57,554 nucleotides of DNA from NCBI RefSeq assembly GCF_002934265.1, contig NZ_PTIX01000039.1:1-57554 (forward strand), written 5' to 3'. Positions 49,671 through 57,554 of the stretch are shown here, piece after piece. A model generated the notes under the pieces. The model was given only the letters and a program-made list of their open reading frames with translations, was not told the DNA's origin and did not search any database. The first letter of the stretch is position 1, and each line of letters opens with the position of its first letter. The position numbers were made by a program, and so were the translations under genes. The DNA is from Actinokineospora auranticolor. GTDB lineage: Bacteria > Actinomycetota > Actinomycetes > Mycobacteriales > Pseudonocardiaceae.

Positions 49671-50000
49671 ATGCCCAACAGCGTGCCCACCGTGACCGTG
49701 CCCGACCTGCCGAACGGGGCGACCCTGCTCGACGTGCGCGAACCGGACGAGTGGAACGCGGGGCACGCGCCGGGGGCGTTGCACATCCCGATGGGTGAGT
49801 TGGCGGAGCGGTTGGACGACCTGCCGCCGGACGCGCACCTCTATGTCATCTGCCGGTCCGGGGGGCGCTCCGCGCGGGTGACCCAGTACCTCAACGCCAA
49901 CGGGTGGGACGCGACCAACGTCGACGGCGGCATGCAGTCGTGGGACGCGCTCGGGCACCAGGTGGTCGCCGAGGGTGGCGCGGACCCGCAGGTCATCTGA
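49671..50000 (+). CDS. rhodanese-domain protein (sulfurtransferase)
   Basis: A 109-residue single rhodanese domain from ATG 49671. L-L-D-V-R-E-P-D-E-W-N-A-G-H (CH2A-like region), H-I-P-M-G-E-L and the active-site loop Y-V-I-C-R-S-G-G-R-S-A (cysteine nucleophile) are clear. It moves sulfane sulfur between small acceptors. The earlier ATG at 49437 would add a Pro-rich stretch from the non-coding part. The DUF4328 gene follows with a 2-base gap. Confidence 0.93.
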   Translation: MPNSVPTVTVPDLPNGATLLDVREPDEWNAGHAPGALHIPMGELAERLDDLPPDAHLYVICRSGGRSARVTQYLNANGWDATNVDGGMQSWDALGHQVVAEGGADPQVI

Positions 50001-50002
50001 CC

Positions 50003-50893
50003 GTGTACCCGGGCCAGCGGTTCGAGTGGGTGGCGACCCCGCCGCCGGGGGCGGATCCGACCCCGGCGCACGGTTTCCGGCTGCCCTACCTCGGTCCGCC
50101 CGCCTACCGCACACCGCCGCGCTGGGGTTTCCCGGCGCTCGCGTGGCGCAGGCCGACCTCGGTCGCGGGTGGGCCCGCAGAACCGCCGGTCGAGCGGGTG
50201 CGGAGCCGGGCCCGGTTGGCCGTGTCCGCGCTGTGGGTGGTGGCGGTCGTCGCCGGGATCGCGGCGGGTGCGGAGATCTGGCGGTACGGGCTGCTGCTGG
50301 CCAGCCGCACCGGCGCGTTGTCGCGGGACGCCGTGCAGATCTCGGACAGCCTGGTCGTCACCGGCTCGGTGTTGTCCCTGGCCGGTGGGTTGATCGCCGC
50401 GGCCACCTGCCTGTGGTGGATCGGGTCCGCGCGCCGGGTGGCCACCGAGTCCGCCGGGTACCTGCCCGCGCGGCCGGACTGGCACCTGCTGCCCGGGCTG
50501 CTCATCCCCGGCGTCAACCTGGTCGTGCCCGGTGCCGTCCTGGCCGAGTTGGAGCACGCGGTGCTGCGCCGCTCCGCCGAGCAGCGCCCGCGGCCGTCGG
50601 CGCTGCTGAAGTCGTGGTGGATCACCTGGGCGGGCGCGGGCGTGCTGTGCGCGGTGACCATCGCCTGGCGCTTCCGCGATTCCGTGCAGGCCCAGGCCGA
50701 CGGTGTGCTGCTGTCCGCGGCCACCGACCTCGCCGCCGCGGCCGTCGCGGTGCTCACCGCCCGCGTCGTCACCCGGCTGACCACCCTGTTGGCCCCGATC
50801 GAACCCTCGTCGGTTCGGCTGCTGCGCGTGATCCGCGTCCAAGGCGCGCCGGAGGCCGCCCGGGCCGAACGCCCCGCGACCGCCGCCCGCTAG
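50003..50893 (+). CDS. DUF4328 membrane protein
   Basis: A 296-residue protein from GTG 50003, 2 bases after the rhodanese stop. A Pro-rich cytoplasmic N-terminus (about 1-65) precedes about six helices; R-P-D-W-H-L-L-P-G-L-L-I-P-G-V-N-L-V-V-P-G and L-L-K-S-W-W-I-T-W match DUF4328. Function unknown; frequent in actinobacteria. Its end overlaps the stop of the convergent symporter gene by 4 bp. Confidence 0.8.
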   Translation: MYPGQRFEWVATPPPGADPTPAHGFRLPYLGPPAYRTPPRWGFPALAWRRPTSVAGGPAEPPVERVRSRARLAVSALWVVAVVAGIAAGAEIWRYGLLLASRTGALSRDAVQISDSLVVTGSVLSLAGGLIAAATCLWWIGSARRVATESAGYLPARPDWHLLPGLLIPGVNLVVPGAVLAELEHAVLRRSAEQRPRPSALLKSWWITWAGAGVLCAVTIAWRFRDSVQAQADGVLLSAATDLAAAAVAVLTARVVTRLTTLLAPIEPSSVRLLRVIRVQGAPEAARAERPATAAR

Positions 50894-52698
50894 CGCCGGT
50901 GGCGACCGTTCGCCAACCGGGTGCGCTCCTCGGCGGTGCCGAAGCGGGCGATGTCGCGGTCGCGGATGAAGCCGAGGCGGTCCGGGGCGTGCATGCGCAT
51001 GCGGATCCGGTTGGTGTCCGGCGGGATGCGGCCCTGGGTGGCTTTGCTCGTCACAACAACAACGAGGAACGCCACGGGCACCGTCACCAAGGCGGGCTGC
51101 TGGAGGAACTCCGGTGCCCAGTTGCCCGTGTACCCGCTGACCGTCGTGATTACCAGTGACACCAGCACCAGCACGCCGCCGACCAGCATCCCCGCCACCG
51201 CGCCGACCCAGGTGATCTTGCGCCACCAGATGCCCAGCAGCAGCACCGGGCAGAACGTCGACGCGGCCAGGGCGAACGACAGGCCCACGGTCAGCGAGAT
51301 GTCACCGGGCCGCAGCACCAAGGCCAACGCCAACGGCACGCTGCCCGCCAACGCCGCGCCGAAGCGGAAATCCCGGATCCGCCCTTTGAGCACGTCTGTC
51401 GACAACACCCCGGCGACGCTCACGACCAGACCCGACGACGTCGACAGGAACGCCGCGAACGCGCCCGCCGCCGTGATCGCGCCCAGGATCTCCCCGGTCA
51501 GGTTCGGCGCGATCTTCATCGGCAGCGCCAGCACCGCCGCGTCCGTGCGCCCGCTGACCAGCAGCTCCGGCACGTAGATCCGGGACAGGGCGCCGATCAG
51601 CACGGGGAAGATGTAGAACAACCCCAGCAGCAGCAGGACGTGCAGGGTCGTGCGGCGGGCCGCGCGCCCATCGGGGTTGGTGTAGAAGCGGACCAGCACG
51701 TGCGGCAGGCCCATCGTGCCCAGGAACAGCGCGATGATCAGCGAGTACGTGGTGAACAGGTCGTCGGACCCGTTCACCGGCCGCAGCCAGCTCGCGTTGT
51801 CCGTCGGCGCGCGGTCCACGACCGGCGTCGGCGACCCGGCGGTGAACCACAGCTCGGTGCCCTCTTCGACGGCGTGCACCCCCTTGCCCCAGTACACGAT
51901 GCTGTCGACCGGCGCGCCGTCCACCCAGCCGCGCGCGCGCAGCAGCAGCCCTTCTTCCGTGCGGAGCTGCACATCGGTCTCGACGGTCACGGTCGCGTCG
52001 GCGGGGAACCGCGGCGGCAGCGGCTCAGACAGCCCGACCGCCCGGTCCACCCCGGCGACCCCGCCCTGCCCGACGAAGATCACGCACAGCACGAACGTCG
52101 GCGCGGCGATGGCGAACAGCTTCAACCAGTACTGGAAGGCCTGCACGACCGTCACCGCGCGCATGCCGCCGCCGAACACGTTGACGATCACCAGCACCGC
52201 GACCAGCGCCGCGCCCACCCAACTCGGCACCGACGGCAGGATCTGGTGCACCGTCAGCCCGGCGCCCTGGAACTGCGGCACCAGGTACAGGATGCCGATG
52301 AACACCACGAACGCCGTCGACAGCTGGCGCAACCCGGGCGAGCCCAGCCGCGCCTCGCAGAAGTCGGGCAGCGTGTACGCGCCGGAGCGGCGCAGCGGTG
52401 CGGCCACGAACAGCATCAGCGCGAGGTAGCCGCCGGTGAAACCGATCGGGTACCAGAGCGCGTCGGCGCCGTCCTTGAAGACCAGGCCCGCGACACCGAG
52501 GAACGACGCCGCGGACAGGTACTCACCGGAGACCGCCGCCGCGTTGCGCCGCGACCGGACCGTGCGCCGCGCGACCAGGAAGTCCTGCGTGGTGCTGGCC
52601 TGCCGGGAGCTGCGGAAGCCGAGGGAGAACGTGGCCAGGCCGACGAGCAGGATCGCCGCGACGGCCCACAGGTTCAGTTCCAACTCGCCCGATCCCAC
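50890..52698 (-). CDS. sodium:solute symporter, ActP/MctC-like (acetate/monocarboxylate)
   Basis: A 602-residue SSS-family symporter with about 13 helices. V-S-G-E-Y-L-S-A-A-S-F-L-G-V-A-G, F-C-E-A-R-L-G-S-P-G and G-T-M-G-L-P-H-V-L-V-R-F-Y-T-N-P match the cation/acetate symporters. A loop of about 110 residues (about 225-310), longer than in E. coli ActP, is outside the membrane. With the DUF485 gene upstream it forms the usual ActP-YjcH-like pair. Likely substrates are acetate, propionate or pyruvate. GTG 52698 gives the family N-terminus. Confidence 0.92.
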   Translation of the reverse strand: MGSGELELNLWAVAAILLVGLATFSLGFRSSRQASTTQDFLVARRTVRSRRNAAAVSGEYLSAASFLGVAGLVFKDGADALWYPIGFTGGYLALMLFVAAPLRRSGAYTLPDFCEARLGSPGLRQLSTAFVVFIGILYLVPQFQGAGLTVHQILPSVPSWVGAALVAVLVIVNVFGGGMRAVTVVQAFQYWLKLFAIAAPTFVLCVIFVGQGGVAGVDRAVGLSEPLPPRFPADATVTVETDVQLRTEEGLLLRARGWVDGAPVDSIVYWGKGVHAVEEGTELWFTAGSPTPVVDRAPTDNASWLRPVNGSDDLFTTYSLIIALFLGTMGLPHVLVRFYTNPDGRAARRTTLHVLLLLGLFYIFPVLIGALSRIYVPELLVSGRTDAAVLALPMKIAPNLTGEILGAITAAGAFAAFLSTSSGLVVSVAGVLSTDVLKGRIRDFRFGAALAGSVPLALALVLRPGDISLTVGLSFALAASTFCPVLLLGIWWRKITWVGAVAGMLVGGVLVLVSLVITTVSGYTGNWAPEFLQQPALVTVPVAFLVVVVTSKATQGRIPPDTNRIRMRMHAPDRLGFIRDRDIARFGTAEERTRLANGRHRR

Positions 52699-52717
52699 TC
52701 GTACAACGGGTGGCCCG

Positions 52718-53119
52718 TTACTTCTCGACCATGTCGACGAAGTCGCGTTCGTGGCCCTCGGCTAGCACGTTGTACCAATAGCCGACGCCGAACAACAGGG
52801 GGAACGGCAGGACTCCCAGCAGCAACCACGGCAGCGAAACACCCGCCACCCGCACATCGGACATGTCGGGCACCAGGTAGAACACCAGCGGCAGGGCGCC
52901 GAACGCCACCCCGATCACCAGCGCCAACCGCACCGAGGTCCAGAACTGGATCCGGATGAACGAGCGCACGACCTCCTCGGCCCAGCTCGTCTGCTCCTCC
53001 AGCTCGACCACCGTGCGCAGGACGGTGACCGGTGCCCGCGAGTCGGCGAGGATCACCTTCTTGCGGCGCGGCCTCGACTGCGGGAGGTCCCCGGGCGCGC
53101 CCGCCGGGTTCTTCGTCAC
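52718..53119 (-). CDS. DUF485-like membrane protein (symporter partner)
   Basis: A 133-residue protein with two helices (about 60-80 and 95-117) and E-R-D-F at the C-terminus, matching the DUF485/YjcH proteins encoded next to acetate symporters. It is 19 bases upstream of the symporter gene and its GTG overlaps the response regulator stop. Probably needed for symporter stability or regulation (inference). Confidence 0.85.
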   Translation of the reverse strand: MTKNPAGAPGDLPQSRPRRKKVILADSRAPVTVLRTVVELEEQTSWAEEVVRSFIRIQFWTSVRLALVIGVAFGALPLVFYLVPDMSDVRVAGVSLPWLLLGVLPFPLLFGVGYWYNVLAEGHERDFVDMVEK

Positions 53120-53925
53120 GCCCCGCCGCCCCGCACCAGCCGGTCCTTGAGCTCGCGGGTGTGCCGCCTGCTGACCGGCAGCACCTTCTCCTCGTGCCCG
53201 ATGACCACGGAGTAGCCGGAGCCGCCCATGCGCAGCTCGGTGATCAGTGAGATCGGCACCAGGTAGGAGCGGTGGATGCGCACGAACCCGGCCTTCTCCC
53301 AGCGCTCCTCCAGCTGCGCGAGCGGGATGCGCACCAGGTGCGAACCGTCGGAGGTGTAGAGCCGGGCGTAGTCGCCCTGCGCCTCGACCCAGCGCACCGA
53401 GGCCCGCGAGACCAGCTTGGTGGTACCCGCGAGTTCGACCGGGATGACCTCGTCGTCGCGCTGCTCGGGCACCGACGCCTGGGTGCCGCCGCCGTTCTGG
53501 TGGATCTTGGCCAGCACCCGCTCCACGGCCTTGTCCATCCGCGGCTGCTCGGCCGGTTTGAGCAGGTAGTCGACCGCGCCGAGCTCGAAGGCGGCCACCG
53601 CCTCGTGGCTGTGCGCGGTGACGAAGACCAGCACCGGCGCGGGTTTGAACCCGGCCAGCACCTTGGCCAGCTCCATGCCGGTGAGCCCGGGCATGTCCAG
53701 GTCGGCGAACACCGCGTCGACCACCGACAGGCCCTGGTCCTTGCGGCCCGCCAACTCGGGGTCGTCACCGGAGAGCTGCAGCAGCGCCTCGGTCGCGTCG
53801 AACGCGGTGAGGACCCGGCGCACGTGCCGGTTGCCGTTGAGCCGTTCGACGAGCACGTCCATACCGGCCTTCTCGTCGTCGACGGCGAGGACGACGAGGC
53901 CAGGGGTGTTGTTCGCTGTACTCAC
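53116..53925 (-). CDS. LytTR-family response regulator
   Basis: A 269-residue regulator: receiver domain (about 10-130; V-D-D-E, phospho-acceptor in F-A-D-L-D-M-P-G about residue 76, D-Y-L-L-K-P) and a LytTR DNA-binding domain (about 165-265; I-P-V-E-L-A-G-T-T-K, W-V-E-A-Q-G-D-Y-A-R, F-V-R-I-H-R-S-Y-L-V). It likely controls the symporter operon, as BtsR or YpdB do for pyruvate/monocarboxylate transporters in E. coli. Start GTG 53925; the long frame to 54360 overlaps the peptidase gene. Confidence 0.92.
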   Translation of the reverse strand: MSTANNTPGLVVLAVDDEKAGMDVLVERLNGNRHVRRVLTAFDATEALLQLSGDDPELAGRKDQGLSVVDAVFADLDMPGLTGMELAKVLAGFKPAPVLVFVTAHSHEAVAAFELGAVDYLLKPAEQPRMDKAVERVLAKIHQNGGGTQASVPEQRDDEVIPVELAGTTKLVSRASVRWVEAQGDYARLYTSDGSHLVRIPLAQLEERWEKAGFVRIHRSYLVPISLITELRMGGSGYSVVIGHEEKVLPVSRRHTRELKDRLVRGGGA

Positions 53926-54094
53926 GGTTGGCGCAATCTTTGCCGATCGGTCGGGGCGGTGCGGGTGCGCGCCTGCCGACGGTTGTGGGTCGGCCGGACA
54001 CCCACCACAGGGTGACGTATACCGCGCGATTGTGACAGGGCGCTCACCCCCGGCGCACCCCCGGTCGCCCCACGTGCCGGGATCGCGCTGGCCG

Positions 54095-54967
54095 CTAGAG
54101 CCCGAAGCGCGACCAGGCCGCCCGGTTCTCCGCCGCCTCCAGCAGCGCGAACAGCTTGTCCGATGTGGACATGGCGAACCCGGGCGGGCCGCCGAGGCCG
54201 AGTCGGGCCAGCAGCGGGCGGCGCGGCTCGGCGACGGCGATCTCCGCGTCCGGGTACCGCTCGCCCACCACCGAGCGCAGGCTGCCCAGGCCGTCGACGA
54301 GGCCGAGCTCGTGCGCCTTGGCGCCGGTCCAGATCTCGCCGGAGAACAGGTCCTCGGCACCGCCCTTGAGCTTGTCGCCGCGGCGCTCGCGCACCCAGTC
54401 GGCGAACTGCTCGTGCAGCTCGTCGAGCTGGGTGGACAGCCAGGCCACGTCCTCGGGCTTCTCCGGCTGGAACGGGTCGAGCCGGACCTTGCGGGTGCCC
54501 GCGGTGTGCACGCGCCGCTCCACGCCGAAGCGCTCCAGCAGCCCGGCCAGGCCGAACCCGGAGGAGACCACGCCGATCGACCCGACCAGCGACGACGGGT
54601 GCGCGTGGATCTCGTCGCCCGCGCAGGCCAGCAGGTAGCCGCCGGAGGCCGCGACGTCCTCGCAGAAGGCCAGCACCGGCACGCTCTTCTTCGCGGCCAG
54701 CTCGCGGATCCGCTCGGCGACCAGCGAGGACTGGGTCGGCGCGCCGCCCGGGGAGTTGATCGCCAGCGCCACCGCGACCAGCCGGTCGTGGTCGAAGGCC
54801 CTGGTCAACGCCGACTCCACGGTGTTGAGGTTGATCGCGCCCCGGGCCACCGGCGACGGCGTCGGGGTGATCAGGCCGTGCAGCTTGACCACCGCAACCA
54901 CCGGCGCGCGGTCGCCGCGGTCGCCGATGCGGGGCAGTCGGGACGCCAGCTTCTCGGTCACGCTCAT
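54095..54967 (-). CDS. S49-family peptidase (SppA-like)
   Basis: A 290-residue serine protease with A-L-A-I-N-S-P-G-G, then C-E-D-V-A-A-S-G-G-Y (nucleophile Ser about 110) and A-H-P-S-S-L-V-G-S-I-G-V-V, with the catalytic lysine in T-R-K-V-R-L-D-P. It belongs to the short, single-domain SppA/SohB type that degrades membrane or signal peptides. ATG 54967 gives M-S-V-T-E-K-L-A-S; the open frame to 55015 adds 16 residues without signal. It sits between the kinase and the regulator of the LytTR system on the same strand, an unusual insertion. Confidence 0.92.
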   Translation of the reverse strand: MSVTEKLASRLPRIGDRGDRAPVVAVVKLHGLITPTPSPVARGAINLNTVESALTRAFDHDRLVAVALAINSPGGAPTQSSLVAERIRELAAKKSVPVLAFCEDVAASGGYLLACAGDEIHAHPSSLVGSIGVVSSGFGLAGLLERFGVERRVHTAGTRKVRLDPFQPEKPEDVAWLSTQLDELHEQFADWVRERRGDKLKGGAEDLFSGEIWTGAKAHELGLVDGLGSLRSVVGERYPDAEIAVAEPRRPLLARLGLGGPPGFAMSTSDKLFALLEAAENRAAWSRFGL

Positions 54968-55061
54968 AACGCGCAACACTACGTGCGCGGGCCTGAGAAC
55001 GGCGTGTGTTCGCACCGCCTGATCAGCGGCGTTGCGCCGCGGAGCGCACTGGCGCCCCGCG

Positions 55062-56327
55062 CTAGGCCGCGCTCTTCGGCCCGGTGGGACCGCCCACCAC
55101 TTCCTCGTCCTCCTCGACGTCGTCGACGGAGAAGTCGGGCAGGTCGGGGCGCACCCCGGGGAAGTACTTGGGCACCCGCAGCGTGATCTTCATGCCCGCC
55201 CCGGGAGCGGTCTCGACCATCAACGCGTAGTCGTCGCCGAAGACCTGCCGCATCCGGTGGTTGATGTTGCCGACACCGACGTGCGACCCGGTCTTGTGCG
55301 CGTCCCGCAGGTCCTCGAACAGCCGATCGGCGTCCATCCCCACACCGTCGTCCTCGACGGTGATCAAAGCCTCGTTGCCGTTGTCGTGCGCGAACACGCT
55401 GACCGTGCCCCCACCGGGCTTCTTCGCGATCCCGTGCCGCACCGCGTTCTCCACCAGCGGCTGCAACACCAGGAACGGCACCACCACCGACTGCACCTCG
55501 GGTGCGATCCGCAACCGCACGCTGAGCCGCTCGCCGTACCGCGCGCACTCGATGGTCAGGTACCGGTCGATGTTGCTCAGCTCGTCGGCCAACGTCGCGA
55601 ACAACCCGGACGTGCGGAACGAGTACCGCGTGAAGGCGGCGAAGTCCTGCAGCAGCTCACGCGACTGCTCGGGGTCCGTGCGGATCAACGACGAGATCGT
55701 GTTGAGCGTGTTGTAGATGAAGTGCGGCGAGATCTGCGCCCGCAGGGCCCGCGTCTCCGCCCGCGCCAGCTGCTGCTTCGACTCGTCGAGCTTGGCCAGC
55801 TCGAGCTGGATGCACAGGAAGTGCGCCACCTCGTCGGTGGCCCGCAGCAACCGCTTGCCGTCCACCCCACCGACCACGACCAGCGCGCCCTCGACCTGCC
55901 CGTCGATGATCAGCGGCACGATCACCGCGGTGCGCATCGGACAACTACCCCGCCGCCTGCACTGCAGGTTCTCGTGCTGGATGTGCGCCCGGTGCCCGTG
56001 CCGAACCGAGTCGACGATCGACTCGGCCAGGTCGTCGTAGTGCTCGTTGGCCGCGCCATCCCACGACAACAGCCGCCCCTGCGCATCCGAGATGCCAACA
56101 GCCACGCACTTGAGCATCTGCCGCAACTCGGTGGTCGCCTGGTCAGCGGCTTGCTCGGTCAACCCGTTGCGCAACTCCGGCGCGGCCCTCGACAGCCGCT
56201 TGACCGTGTCCAGCACGGCATCGTGCACCGACGCCGACTTCCGCGGCCGACACAACACCGCGAACAACCCGAGCACAACAAGCGTGGCGAGGATCCCCAC
56301 CACCGCTCGCTCGGTCAACCAACTCAC
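55062..56327 (-). CDS. LytS-type sensor histidine kinase
   Basis: A 421-residue kinase with one N-terminal helix (about 8-27), a GAF-like sensory part (about 70-190; C-V-A-V-G-I-S-D, R-R-R-G-S-C-P-M-R-T-A-V-I-V-P) and the LytS His-kinase core Q-I-S-P-H-F-I-Y-N-T-L-N-T-I-S-S (His about 200) with an HATPase domain (about 290-395; L-V-E-N-A-V-R-H-G). H-F-I-Y-N is the LytS-family form of the phospho-histidine motif. It pairs with the LytTR regulator despite the peptidase gene in between; the cysteine-rich C-R-R-R-G-S-C loop may bind a metal or cofactor. Confidence 0.92.
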   Translation of the reverse strand: MSWLTERAVVGILATLVVLGLFAVLCRPRKSASVHDAVLDTVKRLSRAAPELRNGLTEQAADQATTELRQMLKCVAVGISDAQGRLLSWDGAANEHYDDLAESIVDSVRHGHRAHIQHENLQCRRRGSCPMRTAVIVPLIIDGQVEGALVVVGGVDGKRLLRATDEVAHFLCIQLELAKLDESKQQLARAETRALRAQISPHFIYNTLNTISSLIRTDPEQSRELLQDFAAFTRYSFRTSGLFATLADELSNIDRYLTIECARYGERLSVRLRIAPEVQSVVVPFLVLQPLVENAVRHGIAKKPGGGTVSVFAHDNGNEALITVEDDGVGMDADRLFEDLRDAHKTGSHVGVGNINHRMRQVFGDDYALMVETAPGAGMKITLRVPKYFPGVRPDLPDFSVDDVEEDEEVVGGPTGPKSAA

Positions 56328-56388
56328 CTTGGCAATGCTCCCGTTTCACCAGCAGGTGTGACAAGACCGCCCCAAGGTACCCGCTCCG

Positions 56389-57252
56389 TCACTTGAGCAG
56401 CCTCGACATCCGCCGATCCGCCAGCGGCTTCCCCCCGGTCTGGCACGTCGCGCAGTACTGGAACGACTTGTCGGCGAGCGACACCTCCCGCACCGTGTCC
56501 CCACAAACCGGACACGGCAAGCCGGTCCGCGCGTGCACCCGCAACCCCGACCTCTTCTCCCCCTTCAACCGCGCAGCCGCCTGCCCCACAGACCGCTCCA
56601 CCGCATCCCCCAACACCGACCGCACCGCTTCGTACAGCCGATCAACCGACTCCTCATCCAGCCGCCCCGGCGCCGCATACGGCGACAACCGAGCCACATG
56701 CATGATCTCGTCCGAGTAAGCGTTCCCAATCCCCGCGATCACCCGCTGACTGGTCAACAAGGTCTTCAACCGCTCGGTACGCCCACCCAACAACGCCCCG
56801 AATTCATCCCGCGTCAACGCAAGCGCATCAGGCCCAAGAGTGGCGATCTGCTCAATAAGCATCGGATCCTCAGTGATCCAAACCGCCAACCCCTTTTTCG
56901 TACCGGCCTCAGTAAGATCAAACCCAGGGCCCTCCCCAGGCGCCCCGAGATGCACCCGCAGCGCCAACGGCCCCTTCCCCGGCTTGGGCGGCACCGCCGA
57001 CATGCTGTCCGCCCACCTCAACCACCCGGCCCGCGCCAAGTGCGTGACCAGGTGAATCCCCCCAACATCAAGGTCGAGGTACTTGCCGAACCGCCCAACC
57101 CCGGTCACCTCCCGCCCGTGCAACGCGGTCCACGGCGGACTGGCCGTCTTCAACACACTCAACGACGCCACATCAACCCGCGCCACAACCCGCCCCACAG
57201 CGTGCTCACGCAAGTGATGAGCAAGGGCCTCCACCTCAGGCAACTCCGGCAC
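56389..57252 (-). CDS. formamidopyrimidine-DNA glycosylase / endonuclease VIII (Fpg/Nei)
   Basis: A 287-residue repair enzyme. The start at GTG 57252 gives M-P-E-L-P-E-V-E, so the mature N-terminal proline (catalytic) and Glu follow directly; ATG 57270 would bury them. G-I-G-N-A-Y-S-D-E-I is the helix-two-turn-helix region, and the C-terminal zinc finger has C-P-V-C and C-A-T-C. It excises oxidised bases. The sequence resembles the actinobacterial Fpg/Nei branch without clear decision for 8-oxoG or pyrimidines. Confidence 0.92.
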   Translation of the reverse strand: MPELPEVEALAHHLREHAVGRVVARVDVASLSVLKTASPPWTALHGREVTGVGRFGKYLDLDVGGIHLVTHLARAGWLRWADSMSAVPPKPGKGPLALRVHLGAPGEGPGFDLTEAGTKKGLAVWITEDPMLIEQIATLGPDALALTRDEFGALLGGRTERLKTLLTSQRVIAGIGNAYSDEIMHVARLSPYAAPGRLDEESVDRLYEAVRSVLGDAVERSVGQAAARLKGEKRSGLRVHARTGLPCPVCGDTVREVSLADKSFQYCATCQTGGKPLADRRMSRLLK

Positions 57253-57554
57253 CCCCTCATTCTCCCCCACCCACCCCCCTTTGTCATTCCCACCTCCACT
57301 ATTCCCACCCCCTTACCTCTTACCCCTTACCCCTCACTCCCTCTCCCCCACCCCCTCTTACTCCCCCTCACTCCCCGCACCCACCCAACCACCCCAAGAA
57401 ATCCCTCCCACCCATTCCCAACCCCCCACAATCTCTGTAACACATTGCACGCACCACTTGCAATCACCCCCCACCCCCACCCTCATTCACACCCGCAGCA
57501 CCCAAAAATCACCCACCGCAATCACCACCCCCACCCCAAGAACCAACACCCCAC
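57253..57554. other. G-depleted, C-rich tract upstream of Fpg/Nei
   Basis: In 302 bases I count about 11 G. The strand is C with A/T, runs such as CCCCCACCCCCT, no gene or domain in any frame. It continues past the window edge. The minus strand, the sense side for the glycosylase gene, is G-rich with many GGG runs. Confidence 0.65.

Overview
The window is chromosomal DNA from a very high-GC actinomycete. The gene content fits Pseudonocardiales (an inference, not proven): a CydD-CydC fusion, a SigD/ShbA-type sigma factor, a split LigD, DUF5753/XRE-type regulators, and TTAGG-type (DtxR/IdeR) and GGGAC-N4-GTCCC (DevR) operator-like sites. I see no rRNA, tRNA or CRISPR array. Genes are dense and many overlap by 4 bases (ATGA/GTGA), which suggests translational coupling.

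Layout. 1-635: the 5' end of an insertion-sequence transposase that has cut off an XRE regulator, then a small unknown gene. 632-2970: a NarL/DesK two-component pair. 3166-8592: small secreted proteins and lipoproteins, a MazG-like hydrolase, a sigma factor, a glucosaminidase, a divergent SDR/AurF pair, and a repeat carrying two DnaA boxes. 8779-15457: an MFS exporter, a DrrAB-type ABC exporter, a phosphatase overlapping prephenate dehydratase, a macro-domain protein and pantothenate kinase. 15462-22880: a DevR/DevS-like pair together with cydA-cydB-cydDC, with the kinase gene at the end of the cyd operon and a DevR-box-like palindrome in front of cydA. 22987-24994: a GDT1-like transporter and an unknown membrane protein plus kinase-like protein pair. 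25034-29044: homogentisate catabolism (hmgA, an unknown gene, fahA, an IclR regulator) with an operator-like palindrome between the divergent arms. 29121-32979: a solute-binding/vWA protein and two unknown membrane proteins. 32980-34114: a non-coding tract with extreme C over G bias and an 18-bp tandem repeat. 34115-36148: a DUF2470 - CPBP protease - lipoprotein operon behind an iron-box-like site. 36630-38985: NHEJ ligase and polymerase. 38982-39545: a DM13 gene interrupted by one in-frame TAG. 39661-41775: arginine deiminase, a 32-residue membrane peptide, and ferritin behind three tandem iron-box-like sites. 41837-44399: DUF952, a SEC-C protein and a cytochrome P450. 44396-49231: a co-oriented set made of an I36-type secreted protein, a lipoprotein, a peptidoglycan-binding HlyD-like adaptor, an ABC ATPase and a MacB-like permease. 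49671-50893: rhodanese and a DUF4328 protein. 50890-56327: a LytS/LytTR two-component system with a cation/acetate-type symporter and an S49 peptidase. 56389-57252: an Fpg/Nei glycosylase, followed by a G-depleted tract.

The most interesting regulatory pictures are (i) a cytochrome bd operon that carries its own DevS-like kinase and a Dos-box-like site, (ii) two separate iron-responsive promoters (DUF2470 operon and ferritin), and (iii) the I36 / lipoprotein / peptidoglycan-binding exporter set, which is the best candidate for an undescribed cell-envelope system. All assignments come from reading the translated sequence; no database search was run.
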